Origin: Citrus sinensis
Lineage: Eukaryota > Streptophyta > Magnoliopsida > Sapindales > Rutaceae
Direction of reading: 5' to 3'
Length of the DNA: 64,000 nucleotides
Assembly (NCBI RefSeq): GCF_022201045.2
Contig: NC_068556.1
Coordinates: 3,264,001-3,328,000, forward strand
This document shows positions 24,664 to 36,700 of this stretch, in pieces. Numbering within the stretch: the stretch's first letter is position 1; every line of letters starts with the position of its first letter. The notes under the pieces were generated by a model, which saw only the letters and a list, made by a program, of their open reading frames with translations, searched no databases and was not told the origin of the DNA. The position numbers and the translations under genes are program-made.

Positions 24664-25625
24664 CTCACTGCACTCGTTCGCCTTTACGGTGAATGTATCA
24701 TGTATCTCCATTTAGAGAGAGACTTTTTAAGAACCAGCTTCTGCTTGTCATCTTGACCTACTCTCTGAAAGGCACTTCCAATTCTCCTGACAGTATCTTC
24801 GTCTGGTGTAACACCAGAGCTCCTCCAGGTCTACAAACACCTAAATTAAATACCAAGAAAATTTAAAACTGAAGGCCCCAAAGATATGATTCTTGTGCAA
24901 GAAAGGCTCCCAAATTCATTTTCCAGTTAAGAAAAAAGCACTACATTGATTGTACAGGTAATTACAGGAGTAAGGTGAAATTGTACCCCATTTTTTACTA
25001 CCTCAATAGTCTTATCTGGCATGTTATGATGATCATATAAAGAGATCATCCTCGAAAACAATGGCTTTTAGATAAAGCGAGTATGTGTATGCAAAACCAT
25101 GTTCCACAATGATGTAGCCTCACCTGCCCTCTGATCCTTGTCAAACGCTAGTAAAAATGTGTCATATGTTCATGGCTCCTAACCTCGACCCTTGCTCAAC
25201 ATCCACTTTGGTACCTGAGAATTCGTGATTGAGCTTCCTTTCTGAGAGGCTGAGATTGATAAGCATCTATGAACAACGATATCCAACTCTGAGATACATC
25301 AAGTTCTCATTCGTCGGCTATTCCTCATATAATTGCTTAAATCCCATAAACTCTTTAACGTGAGGATTCATCAAACAACTGATTGTAGTAGAAGGTAGAA
25401 TTATAATATCTACATCTCCCTTGAATCAATTAACAAGTAGCTCAAATTCTTTTTCTAAAACCATCAAGATTTCAGTATTAGAGGTCATCTAAATTGAGCC
25501 TGCAATCACATTTATATCACCACAGAAGCACAAGTATGTCAAGTGGGTTAGAAGTGTTATACTTGAATGACACGAAGGCATTTATCAAGTGCTCGATAAA
25601 CAGCCTCTTTCTCATTAGGAAGCTC
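24664..25625 (-). pseudogene. Decayed PPR gene (At4g21190/EMB1417-like)
   Basis: Minus-strand fragments line up with the C-terminal half of a short pentatricopeptide protein. The first exon reads ELPNEKEAVYRALDKC, then LRVIQ (25625 downward), and seems to lack the segment normally found between ALDK and RVIQ. Next come PKWMLSKGRG, TYDTFLLAFDKDQRAGEA and SLWNMVLHTHTRFI, a stop, then KPLFSRMISLYDHHNMPDK (about 25210-25015). The last exon reads DLEEL, then after a 1-base insertion GVTPDEDTVRRIGSAFQRVG and QDDKQKLVLKKSLSKWRY (about 24832-24690), ending in GERVQ and a stop. Introns are kept between the pieces, so it is not a processed copy. At least two in-frame stops, one frameshift and one internal deletion make it non-functional. 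The match to the At4g21190 type is from memory; PPR identity itself is firmer. Confidence 0.75.
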
Positions 25626-25699
25626 AGAAACCTGACATTTCAAGTGTTAAAAGCTAACATGAAAAGATGGTCACAGAAACAAAGAAACTCATAGCTATT

Positions 25700-27670
25700 T
25701 GTTCAATTAAAATACTTTTTAAAAAATAACAATTCTTATATGATTGAGACATTCTACACAGACCCAGCAGAATCCACCCTTTCCTTCCGCAAGTGTTGCT
25801 CTTTCTTTCTCTCAATGGTTAAGTTTCAAGTAAAGGGAAAGCAAAACTAGAAACATTACTAAATTGAATATGAAGAAATTGCGAAGCAAGAGAAAGCACC
25901 TATTTCGTAATGGCATTGGAATTGGATTTGGATATGTTGCGGTTGTTTATTTTGATGCGAAAGCACTTGACTGAAGATTGCTACTCACCTGGGCCGCAAG
26001 GATGCAGATTGCGTGTAAGAAAAGAAACACAACAAATTACCGGATTTTTCAAAATTAAATAAAAGAAATTTCTTTAAACAATAATGCAGGCTATTGCAGT
26101 GGGGAAATGCCCCAGCTATTTGAAAAGCCAAAACCCATGAACTGAGCTACTTCGCTTCACTTATCTTATAATATGACAAATCATTCAAGTCTCTCACTCT
26201 CACAGTCTCCCTCTCAGTCAAATACCTTATTTATTCCCGGCGTGACCAATACTTCTCGGCATTATGCTTCACAGAAAATGAGGAGCAAGCTACCATATTC
26301 AATAATTAAACGGAATATTACCAGATGGATTTTCGATTTTTTGATTACGGACAAGACGCGAAAGCTAAAACCCTTGAGTTTCCGAGCAGAAAGAAAGACA
26401 AAGAACCAGTGTCAGCAAAAGTCGTCGCCTTCACCAATCGATCGATTGAAAGTACTTCATCGCCCTTTTATCGGGTAGTATTTTTAAAATTGCAACTGGC
26501 AAAAGAATATCAACAAAAAGGACGAAGTTGAATCTTCCAAGTTCTACTGAGTTTCCGAATTATAATGCAATGTCCCAAAAAATAATAACAATAATAGTAA
26601 CACAGCTCAGTTACAAGTTCAGCTCAAAAGTAGAGAGTCTGTGAACAATAAAATCGGACATTCTCTGAAAACAAAATCCATGCTTCGTTGACTGACTGAT
26701 TAACAAATGCAGCAATAATCAAATTATATTGCAATTCCGTCTCCTCGCAGCCTCACTTATCATCCCGCTATATAGCTCCTTCTACCCTACAGAAGAAAGA
26801 ATTAAATATGTACATTTTCATGACAACTAAAATCAAACACAACTATGATGACTGATTGAATTACACTTTTGTGAAGTTCTGAAAGCTTAGTAGTTACAAT
26901 ATTTAGCAATTAAATTGGTAACTCTTAGTCAACAGCACAAATTTTATCACTCCATGGATACCATGGACAAGCTTTGTAACTGAACCTACAAAATTAATTT
27001 CTAATCTCCTGGAAACTTCTTCTGGGTTGAAGGAAGGAAGAGTATCAGTGAATAGACCCCATTACCGAATATGCACCTACATTTGACCATTCTTGAAGTG
27101 TTTGATTGAGTCTTAACATGCTTGAAAAGGAAAAATGATGACAAGGGGAAGCAAAAAGCGCCATAAGAAAGAAAATAAGAGAACAGAATTCTTCCAAGTA
27201 CAAACTATAATAAAAAGCAAACATAGGCAGAGCCAAGAATTAATCTTTTAAGTGCATGTGACGGCAATCATATTGCTGCATTCTTAATCTTAATAACTTC
27301 CTAGAATAACTTAAACATGTCTTTAAGAGCTATCATTTGCATAGCCTAAGAAACCTTTCAAATAAAAGTCTTCATCACTTCATGAATAAACCATTGAGAG
27401 ATGTCGTTTGACCATACTCTCAATCTAAAAATCTAATAAAGAAGGAATATCATCATTCATGAAAATCAAGTTTAAGAACACCGTGCATGCAAGAATGCAT
27501 TGACCACCCATTTGATCACAGGCAGAATATAAATCTGCTTGAATATAATATGATCCATGGATTAAAATTAAAGGAAAACACTAAACAGATGTAGTAATTA
27601 AAATTGCTCTCAGAGTACAAGTCGTGATTCCACTAACCTTATTACAATGAAATTTACATCGGCCATTAAT
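25700..27670. other. Intergenic region, no gene supported
   Basis: Several short overlapping open frames (for example 26173-26531) have no recognisable domain, no splice partners and no family resemblance. The last few hundred bases may be the 3' UTR of the F-box gene on the minus strand. Confidence 0.5.
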
Positions 27671-27673
27671 CCA

Positions 27674-28765
27674 TCATCTCCAGTTTAGCTGGCAGAACCT
27701 GCTTATGTTTTCCTGCAAGTCCAGTGGCATCCAAATTTTCAAACCTTTATCAAGCACAATGCACTTTAATGACTGGCAAGTAAGCAGAGTTTCCAAATCA
27801 TCCGAACAAATATTATAACAGGAAGTTAACACTAGACTTTCTAAGCACTCATGGTGGCAAAAAGCTCGAATCCCTGCCCCTGTAATCAACTCACACCCAG
27901 TTAAATCGATTGCCGCCAATCTTGTACAGTTCTTAGCAATTGCAATGAGTGTAACATCCGTTACATTAATCAACCAAGAAAAATTCAACCTTTCAAGTGT
28001 CTTCATCGAAGCTATAGAAGTCCCACCAACATCAGTCACTTTTGGCCCACATTCAGCTAAATTCAGGTCCTCTAAACAACTCATTTGCTTCAAAAGAGAC
28101 ACCCCAAAATCAGTAACTCTATCACATTCTGTCAAAACCAACTTCTTCAAAGATTTAGAGCAATGCCCATTTGCCAAAAACGCCAAACCTTGATCTGTAA
28201 TCAATGAACAGCTATCCAAATTCAGAACCCGAATTGTCCTCAGCGTCCCAATGGCTGCCAAAGCTTGATCACTAATCAAACTACACCTCCCTAAGTCCAA
28301 ATTTGTCAAACTTTGAGCTGATTTATTAACAATCGAAATAACCCCAACGTTGCCAGCACTCTTTCTCCTTCTCAATGAGACTTTACGTAAATTTGGACAC
28401 CCATTTGCTATAGCACAAAAACCTTCATCACCAACATCATCAGAATCAGACAAATTACTAAACTCATCAAAAACTTGACGTGTTTCTTTGAGATTAACAT
28501 TAAAAATCTGAATTTTAGGACATGTTTTCGCCACAAATTGGAGATGGGCGTTGCTGAGAAACCTCGTTGATTCAAATGAGCGTAAATTTGGGAATCTGGG
28601 TAGAAAATTATGCAGAGAATCAGGTTCAATGACCCGAATAGACAAACGGGTTTGACCCTCAACTCGTAGCCATCGCTTGCAAACAAGAGAGAACGAATTT
28701 CTGTCGTTCGAATCGTTGATCCGGTTAAGGATTAAGCTTAATTCATCATCGCCTAGCGTTGACAT
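27674..28765 (-). CDS. F-box/LRR-repeat protein
   Basis: Single-exon gene of 363 residues, probably the substrate-binding subunit of an SCF (SKP1-CUL1-F-box) ubiquitin ligase. An F-box occupies roughly residues 3-45 (LGDDELSLILNRI, then SFSLVCKRW). It is followed by about ten leucine-rich repeats of the cysteine-containing FBL type (for example LTNLDLGRCSLISDQALAAI, LNLDSCSLITDQGLAFLA, AIDLTGCELITGAGI) from about residue 90 to the end. The ATG at 28765 is the first in frame. The reading frame is open for another 66 codons upstream but holds no ATG. Such LRR arrays usually bind a protein or small-molecule ligand; the substrate cannot be predicted. It is not TIR1, COI1 or MAX2, which are much longer. 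Confidence 0.88.
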   Translation of the reverse strand: MSTLGDDELSLILNRINDSNDRNSFSLVCKRWLRVEGQTRLSIRVIEPDSLHNFLPRFPNLRSFESTRFLSNAHLQFVAKTCPKIQIFNVNLKETRQVFDEFSNLSDSDDVGDEGFCAIANGCPNLRKVSLRRRKSAGNVGVISIVNKSAQSLTNLDLGRCSLISDQALAAIGTLRTIRVLNLDSCSLITDQGLAFLANGHCSKSLKKLVLTECDRVTDFGVSLLKQMSCLEDLNLAECGPKVTDVGGTSIASMKTLERLNFSWLINVTDVTLIAIAKNCTRLAAIDLTGCELITGAGIRAFCHHECLESLVLTSCYNICSDDLETLLTCQSLKCIVLDKGLKIWMPLDLQENISRFCQLNWR

Positions 28766-31700
28766 AACGATTTTTCCCCCTCTTTTTCTTCCTAATCTTT
28801 GTGTATTGAAGCTGTTTGTTAAAATGATTATCGGGAAAAGCTGGATGGAGAAACCGGGGGACTGTGTGATTAGACGTTTCGTGTGGGAAATACTTCGGTT
28901 TGAAGAAATGCTTGCCTTGCGAGTTTGCGTGTGCTTTGTACTTTGCTTTCTTCTACTTCCCACTCAAAGTCAGTTATGGGAATAAATTTTTGCCGGGAGG
29001 TTCTATTTATAAATTAGGAAACAAATATCTTTCAAACATAATTACGAAAAGGGTCCGGCTACGTTAGTTATTACATAATTAGGAAACGAATATCTTTCAA
29101 TTCATAATTTTGTAGAGGGTTATTACATTTTGGGCTAATTCAGTTGTGTTCGGTTACACCATGTTTGTTACATAAATGCGAAATTCCCCGCTGACCACAT
29201 GTTTGATGTCAAATACACTCTCTGTTATTTGTAATATTCAAAAATTGAGAACGTAACTAAGAATTTTTTAGTCATTGGACTAAAGATCTAATGGTGAGAA
29301 CAGCCACAAACACTTAGGGCGTCGGTTCAAGTTTCTTTATGGGCAATGTAAATTTCTTCTTAATTTTTTTTTAATTACTTGAGAGATTTTTACGGGGATA
29401 ATTTTCTTTATATAGAGTAGATTTCGTCTTAATTTCGTTATTACTCGACATATTTATAGGTGTACTACAATATGTGTGAATCAACCTTATTATTTAATAA
29501 GATTTGCGTCATAAAAGTATATATTTAGATTATCACCAGATTTCAAATCATAATTTATTTTTAGATGTAACAATACAACCCAAAAAAAGAAAAAAAAGCG
29601 CCAGAAACTATATTTTGTCTGTATTGTCAGTTGTGTCTTTAAAGCTCTACCATTTCTAAAATTCACATATATAATATCAAGACATTTTAAGTTACAAGAT
29701 CATGATTTGTATGACATTTAAGCACCATGTTACTGCTGTCTTCACATGCGCCCATTTATTTTTATTTTTGGAAATATTAATATATTACAATCAGAACTCT
29801 GTTGATATTTACAATCAGATAGCAATTGAGACTTTTCTTCATGATTCTAGTATGACACAATCCGAATAACAACCTTTACTTAATACTAGAGAAAAATCTA
29901 ATTTATCTCAAAGCAGAAAGTCAAATAAATTCTCATTATAAGGGAGTCAAGTCCCAATAATGATTGGGACTCTAACTTATGCACACAACTTATTACATGT
30001 GCCCATTTACTTAAACAGTTGTCGCACGTAAAAATACAAAAACTTTTGAAGCACATTAAATATTACCAAGTCATGAGTATGGACGAACGTTAGATAATGT
30101 ATTTTATTTAGACTAGCGTTCTTTGTAATTTTGTATTGTGTAATTGGGATGTTGCATGACTAAACCCCATGTGAGGTTCTTGTCTTTTAATGCAGCAATT
30201 CATCTAGAAACCATGAGTCAGCTGGCTATACAATCATCCAAGAACAATAACAACTGTCTGCATGATCACTATTTAAAAATAATAATGATGACAATAATGC
30301 GTTGTGGTTGCATCCCAATAAAGGTTCTTTACTTCTTTGTTACTCTTTAATTGCTAGTGTTCCGAATCACTGCAACGAACTGAATTGAAGAAAGTTCTGC
30401 TCAGAATTAAGGCGGGTTACGGATTAATAATGTCCGAGCAGTTAACAGAAGCAACAGAACTGTGTACACATTAACGCAAACAACATTACAAAAAATGTAA
30501 TTTGCTATCACCGGCCTCAGAATTTTATCAGCAAAAAGTGCTTTAGTTGGCTTTTTTCAGAAGCTTGTTTCTCAATGTAAATGGTAGGATCAATATACGA
30601 CCTCATCATAAGGGGTTGATGGCCATTGATGACTCTCAATTCCACAGAAACTTCTCGTTTACTTACCTATTGTAATTTTGTAATCATAACATTTGTTAAC
30701 CCTTTTGGCTTCCTCCCACCTGAAGACACTGATAATCATTTGCCCGAAAGCACGCCGCTGGGCTTGGTGGACCATTGAGCCCCGTTAGGCCCCCCCCCCC
30801 CACCCCCCCCCCCCCCCCCCCCCTCTTCCCTTTTTTTTTCCCGGTTTACATAGAATATGAAATAAAAGTAAATTTCTTCCAAAACCCAGGTAATGGAAAA
30901 ATATATTCGAGCTATGATTGATAAACCTTTATATTATAATATAAATATATGTATCTAGAATTCGTAACTGAATCTTAAATGGTAATAAAAGCCCAAAAGC
31001 ACCTTTCTTTTTTGACTGTTTAAACCATTATTTGAAATTATATATCATGCAACGAGCTTATAAATTTAGCAACAACAAGACACCAACCAAATTAAATTTT
31101 ATTTGATGAGTGTCGTCAGGCTAGCAGCTCGTACACTGGGAAAGTAGTGCACCTCGGTATGCCTGAACAGTTCAATGATAATAAGAGGAAACGGGACCTG
31201 GAGATTCCCGTTTTGTTTCATTTGCCGTCCCTTGCTAATGAATTGGAATGAAATGTCACTTTTCGTCAGTCACCACCCCATGCACTGACTTTCCTTTTGC
31301 ACCATATAAAGAAAATCATTGTTGGGAGGGAGCTTGGTTCGGATATAGTAACAACGTTCATGTAGGGGCAAAACTACAATTTATAAGTTGGCTCTATCAA
31401 TACATCACAGTTAAGTTTTCCATCGTATTTTCATATTTTCTATTGTATGTCTCAGGTTATGTTTTCATTTCTCAAAGTATCTTAAAATTTGAGGCATATG
31501 ACAAAAAATTGGCACAAAAATGAAATACTTGAGATATGTAATAAAAACTTAAAAAATACGTTAAAAATTTAGTGTGATGCGTCAATATATTTGATGGACA
31601 TTATATATGATAGACGTCTGCTCTACTCATTTTTCACAAGGATAAAGACGGTCGCTACTTAATTATTATATAACTAAAGAAGGAACGAAGTCTCCGTGAT

Positions 31701-31934
31701 GAACTCAAATATTGCGAGAGCAGCAGCATTAACTAGGCAGCCAATAAAAGTCAAATCGTAAATTACCGCGCAAAAGTTAATATCAACTGCAACTAAAAAA
31801 TTTGTTGATTTGTCTTGAACTTGAAGGCAAATGATAGGTTTTATTTGTTTACTAAATTAATTGGGTTCGGGTTGCCTGTCATCATCATAGGCCCTGGCCC
31901 CAGTAGTCGTAATACAAAATTGACAACCAAGATT
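28766..31934. other. Intergenic region, AT-rich
   Basis: Holds the presumed promoter of the F-box gene near its left end and a striking C tract at 30790-30823. No gene could be supported; open frames such as 30144-30350 and 31248-31523 are short and unlike any known family. Confidence 0.5.
30790..30823. repeat. Homopolymeric C tract (C12 A C21)
   Basis: Twelve C, one A, then twenty-one C, followed by a pyrimidine run CTCTTCCC and nine T (TTTTTTTTT). The complementary strand could form G-quadruplexes. In AT-rich plant DNA such a tract is unusual and could also mark a sequencing or assembly artefact. Confidence 0.9.
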
Positions 31935-31944
31935 TTTCTGCCAC

Positions 31945-32558
31945 AGGTAATTTTTAAAAACTCCCCATGAGATTTGGACTTGTTGCAAGTAGATAACGAG
32001 AATTGATTTATATGTAAAAAATCTCTTACCGTCAGTTAATTTTAACATTGATCATTAGTTGACTGTGCAAAAATAATATTACACTTAACAATAATTTGTA
32101 GACAGAAATAACTAAAAAAAAATTAAAATTATTAGTTATTTTACCCTTTTTAAATTATTGATATTTTCTTAAAGTTCCTACAAGAAAGATAAAATTAAAA
32201 ATTTTAAAAATTCTCTTTAAATTATTGATATTTTCTTAAAATTTTTACAAAAAAGATAAAATTAAAAACTTGAAAATAAAATAGTTATAATCTTTACCTA
32301 TGATATTGTAAATTTTTAGAATTGACAAGGATAAAATTGTCAAAAAATAGGGTTTGTGCTTTTCGCGCCAATAATTTTAATTTTTTTTTAATTATTTCTG
32401 TCTATAAATTATTGTTGAGGGTAATATTGTCTTTATATAATCAACTAACGGTCAATGTTAAAGTTAACTAATGGTAGGAAATTTTTTACAAATAAATAAA
32501 TTCTCGTCATCTACTTACAACAAGTCCAAACCTCAATAAAGACTTTTAAAAATTATCC
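31945..32558. mobile_element. Mutator-like foldback element with long inverted repeats
   Basis: Two arms of about 190 bp (31945-32135 and 32370-32558) are inverted copies of each other. Shared blocks include TAATTTTTAAAA, TTTGGACTTGTTG, AAGTAGAT-ACGAGAATT, TTAACATTGA, AACAATAATTT and GACAGAAATAA. A 10-bp direct repeat TTTCTGCCAC flanks the pair (31935-31944 and 32559-32568), matching the 9-10 bp target duplications of Mutator-like elements. The centre has a 67-bp tandem repeat (about 32148-32281). No transposase is present. A perfect TTTCGCGCC (32361-32369) sits just inside the right arm. Confidence 0.88.
32361..32369 (+). promoter_or_regulatory. E2F-type site TTTCGCGCC inside the transposon
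   Basis: Exact match to the plant E2F consensus TTTSSCGC extended to TTTCGCGCC. It lies at the inner edge of the right arm of the Mutator-like element, about 1.35 kb upstream of the UNC-13-like gene. The matching place in the left arm reads ATTAGTTATTTT and lacks the site. Function is inferred only from the match. Confidence 0.5.
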
Positions 32559-32569
32559 TTTCTGCCACC

Positions 32570-33720
32570 GTCACTCACTTGTTTATTTATTTATTTTTTA
32601 ATTCTTGCATCAAGAATTTGTATGAAAATAAATCTTTAATCGATGCATATGGTCCCCATCAGTGGCCTCCAATCAAGGATCCTACACGCCGTATCCAACC
32701 TTTTGCCTTCCAATTCCAGCTCTCTTTCTCACTTTTATTTTTCTTTTTAATTCTCCAAAATAAACACCACGACTCGGTTCGTGTGGCGGCCCTGGCGAGT
32801 TTCACCTTTCACGGCTCACGCGCCTTCTTTAGATCTTTATACGGTTAGTAGCTGCTTTGATGGGTTCAAAGTAATTTTATCTCTCAAATATTTTCTTTCT
32901 TTCATCCATCCAACAAAATTGACCTTTTCTTTTGAAAACTTATATTTATTATTTTTTTATTCTAAAAGCCCTCAATGTAACTGCACTTATTGTATAAGAA
33001 ATTATTATTTTTTATCTTATAATAATTAATGAAATAAATATATTTTGATCTTATTTTTATACACGTGATCATAAATGTATCATTCGTAAAAGAAATTGAT
33101 GTTGTAAATTAACGACGAAAACTTACTTTTACGTTTATTTTATAATTATTAATCAAGCAAATAGTAATTGTCACCTATTTTTATGATATTTCTTACATAA
33201 TTATGTAGTCTATGGTGAAAAATGTTGATTTTATAAATTAACTAAAAGAAAAAAAAAATTGATTGGACATGACCCTCTTTTATATATTCAACGTAATTAC
33301 ATAATGTCTAGTAAATAGAATTGATAATATGAACAAAAGCAACGTTGCACTTAATTATCTCTCATAGTTATTATTATTTCCCTCCTTTTATTATTGAGAA
33401 AGAAATTATAAAAAAAATCAGCAACACAGCAGAAGGCAAGCCAACGGTAAGAATAACAAACAAATGAGAAAGTAATCAATTTACACACATTTTAAAAATA
33501 ATAATAATAAATAAAAATTAATTCACGCATTTTGACACGTTCACACCAGAAATCCAACTAAAAAGTGAAAAAAAAAACAAACAAACAAATAGACAAAAAG
33601 CAAAATAAAATTTGAAAAAAAAAAAAAAGCAAACAGATCCTCAGCTGGTCGATCACAGTCACAGAAGTTTTAACATTAAAGTAGGTTGGGCGGTGAAATT
33701 TTCAGAAACCAAACGACAGA
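32570..33720 (+). other. Upstream region of UNC-13-like gene
   Basis: AT-rich DNA with A-runs at about 33250 and 33616; presumably the promoter and 5' UTR of the gene starting at 33721. No ORF of interest. Confidence 0.5.
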
Positions 33721-36700
33721 ATGGCTCACCTCTTCAGAGACCTTTCGCTTGGCCACTCTAAGCGAGAGTCCACGCCGCCGCCACCGTCTCCGCCGCAGCT
33801 GACAATGCCTCCGAGAGCCGCCGTCGATCTCCCCTCGCCTTTCGGTCAACTCACTCAGCTCTCCGATTCCGACCTCCGACTCACTGCCTACGAGATCTTC
33901 GTTGCGGCCTGCCGCACCTCCACTGGTAAGCCTCTCTCCTTCATCCCCAACAGCAACTCCTCCTCCGACTCTCCAACTCACCACAACCTCAGCTCCCCGA
34001 GTCACAACTCGCCGACGCTCCAGCGCTCGCTGACCTCCGCTGCCGCTAGTAAAATGAAGAAGGCGCTCGGCTTGAAGTCTCCGGGTTCGGGCTCCAAGAA
34101 GAGCCCCGGGTCGGGTCCCGGCTCGGGCCAGGGGAAGTCCAAGAAGGCACTGACTGTTGGTGAGTTAATGAGGACTCAAATGGGAGTTTCTGAGACCGTT
34201 GATTCAAGAGTGCGGCGAGCTCTCTTGAGGATATCTGCTGCCCAGGTCAGCTTAATTTATATTTTTAATTTTCTTTGATCTGCTTCCATTTTTATTTTGT
34301 CGGCTTTTTTTTTTTTTGCCTCGTAGCTCTGGTCGTTTTGCTATGAACAGAGATAAAATCGAGATTATTGATTCGTTATTTTTTAAAATTTTGCAGCTTT
34401 TGATCTGATCAAAATGGATCTTGATTTTGTTGAAATGCATAATTACTAAAATTTATTCGTTTGTTTTAAATTAGAGGCTTAGTTAGCTGATTCCTTATTT
34501 GTATATAATGCTTGTCAAAATGTGACTTTGTTTGCTTTTGGCTTGTCTTCACTTGTTCTTAATTATACAACTGAAACTACCATATAAATTTAAGCTGGAA
34601 TTCATAGCCATTCAAGGATTGATTATTTTGGCATATTAAAAAATTGGCTTCCTTTGATGTGTTGGTTACAGGTTGGAAGGAAAATTGAGTCAACAGTGCT
34701 TCCCCTAGAGCTGTTACAGCAGCTCAAGTATTCAGATTTTACTGATCAACAAGAATACGATGCATGGCAGAAGAGAACACTGAAACTTCTTGAAGCTGGA
34801 CTCCTTTTGCATCCTCGTGTGCCACTTGATAAGTCAAATATTGCTGCACAACGGTTGAGACAAATCATTAGCGCCGCCTTGGACCGGCCCATTGAAACTG
34901 GGAGAAACAATGAGTCGATGCAAGTTCTTCGTAGCACTGTCATATCACTTGCTTCAAGATCTGATGGGTCTCTGAATGAGCCGTGCCATTGGGCTGATGG
35001 GTTCCCGTTTAATCTCAGACTTTATGAAATGCTTTTAGAAGCCTGTTTTGATTCTAGTTATGAGACATCTATCATTGAGGAAGTTGATGAGCTTATGGAA
35101 CAAATAAAGAAGACTTGGGTAATTCTTGGAATGAATCAGATGCTCCACAATATGTGCTTTACATGGGTTTTATTTCACCGTTTTGTTGCAACTGGTCAAG
35201 CTGATACAGACCTACTTTATGCAGCTGATAATCAGCTAGCGGAAGTTGCAAAAGATGCAAAGGCAACAAAGGATCCAGAGTATGCCAAGATTTTGAGCTC
35301 TACACTGACTTCAATTATGAGTTGGGCAGAGAAGAGGCTTCTTGCATACCATGACACATTTGATGATGGAAACCTTGAAACCATGGACGGCATTGTTTCT
35401 CTGGGAGTATCATCAGCAAAAATTTTAACGGAGGATATATCTAATGAGTATCGCAGAAGGAGGAAAGGTGAAGTCGATGTGCCCCGAAGCAGGGTTGAAA
35501 CCTACATCAGATCATCACTAAGAACAGCTTTTGCTCAGGTAAGTCTTTGTTTTCTTCTGTAGCGGACACAGGCTTCTCTACTGAAAAGTGATCAAACATG
35601 CTACACTTTAGATTTTGTGAATCCAGTACTTATATAGTATGACTGTGCCCTCCATCTATTTTTTGTGCATAAAGTACTGAATTTTGATTCATATAAACAA
35701 GATGGGTCTCGTAGTGCAGCAAGGCAATGGATTCTAGTTAACATTCTTTGGAAAATGAGGTTTTTAGAAAATGAGACAATTTTTATTAGTTTTCATTTTC
35801 ATGTCCAAAATTTGTCAATATGTTATTTTCATAGGAGATCCCTATGAAAATGATGCTTTAGGTGATGATATTGGTGTATAGACTTAATTGGACTGAGAGA
35901 GGCTCAGTTTTCTCTCTATTTTTTTTCCTTTTTAACATGTCTACATCCACAATATTTTATGTGTGCAAGATGCGTGAATGCCAAAACGTTTGCTGCAGGT
36001 CAATTAGGGTGGGCACAGCTGGCACCAGGTCAACAATTTTAAATTAATTCTACTCCGAGCTAGTTCAATTTAGAAACATCAATATTGCTTAGATCAAAAC
36101 TCTTCCTTTAGTTAAAGAGCATTCCAAGATCTGGCCTAAAAGATTGCACACTTGAGAATAATCACATGGATAACATTTTTATTTCTTAGTATTCATATTT
36201 TTTGGGATTGAATAATGATTTTAGACATGTTTGGTTTCTCTTATAGAGAATGGAGAAAGCAGACTCAAGCAGAAGAGCATCTAAAAACCAGCCCAATCCT
36301 CTTCCTGTACTTGCTATCCTCGCAAAGGATGTTGGTGAGCTGGCCATTAAAGAGAGGCGGGTATTCAGTCCAATACTAAAGAGATGGCATCCTTTGGCAG
36401 CAGGAGTTGCTGTGGCCACCCTTCATGCTTGCTATGGGAATGAGATAAAGCAATTTATATCGAGCATAGTGGAGTTAACACCAGATGCAGTTCAAGTATT
36501 GAGAGCTGCAGATAAATTGGAGAAAGATCTTGTGCAGATTGCAGTGGAGGATTCAGTGGACAGTGATGATGGTGGGAAGGCAATAATCCGTGAGATGCCT
36601 CCCTATGAGGCCGAAGGTGCTATTGCAAATCTGGTGAAAATGTGGCTCAAGACAAGAATAGACAGATTGAAGGAATGGGTTGACAGGAACTTGCAACAAG

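Noticed and set aside
26173-26531. Two overlapping plus-strand open frames
   Set aside because: No domain, no start context and no splice partners; composition resembles intergenic DNA.
28766-28963. N-terminal extension of the F-box gene
   Set aside because: The frame is open but has no ATG before 28765 and begins at a GTG; plant genes are not expected to start there.
33676-34005. Minus-strand open frame over UNC-13-like exon 1
   Set aside because: It is an antisense shadow of the GC-rich, Pro/Ser-coding first exon.
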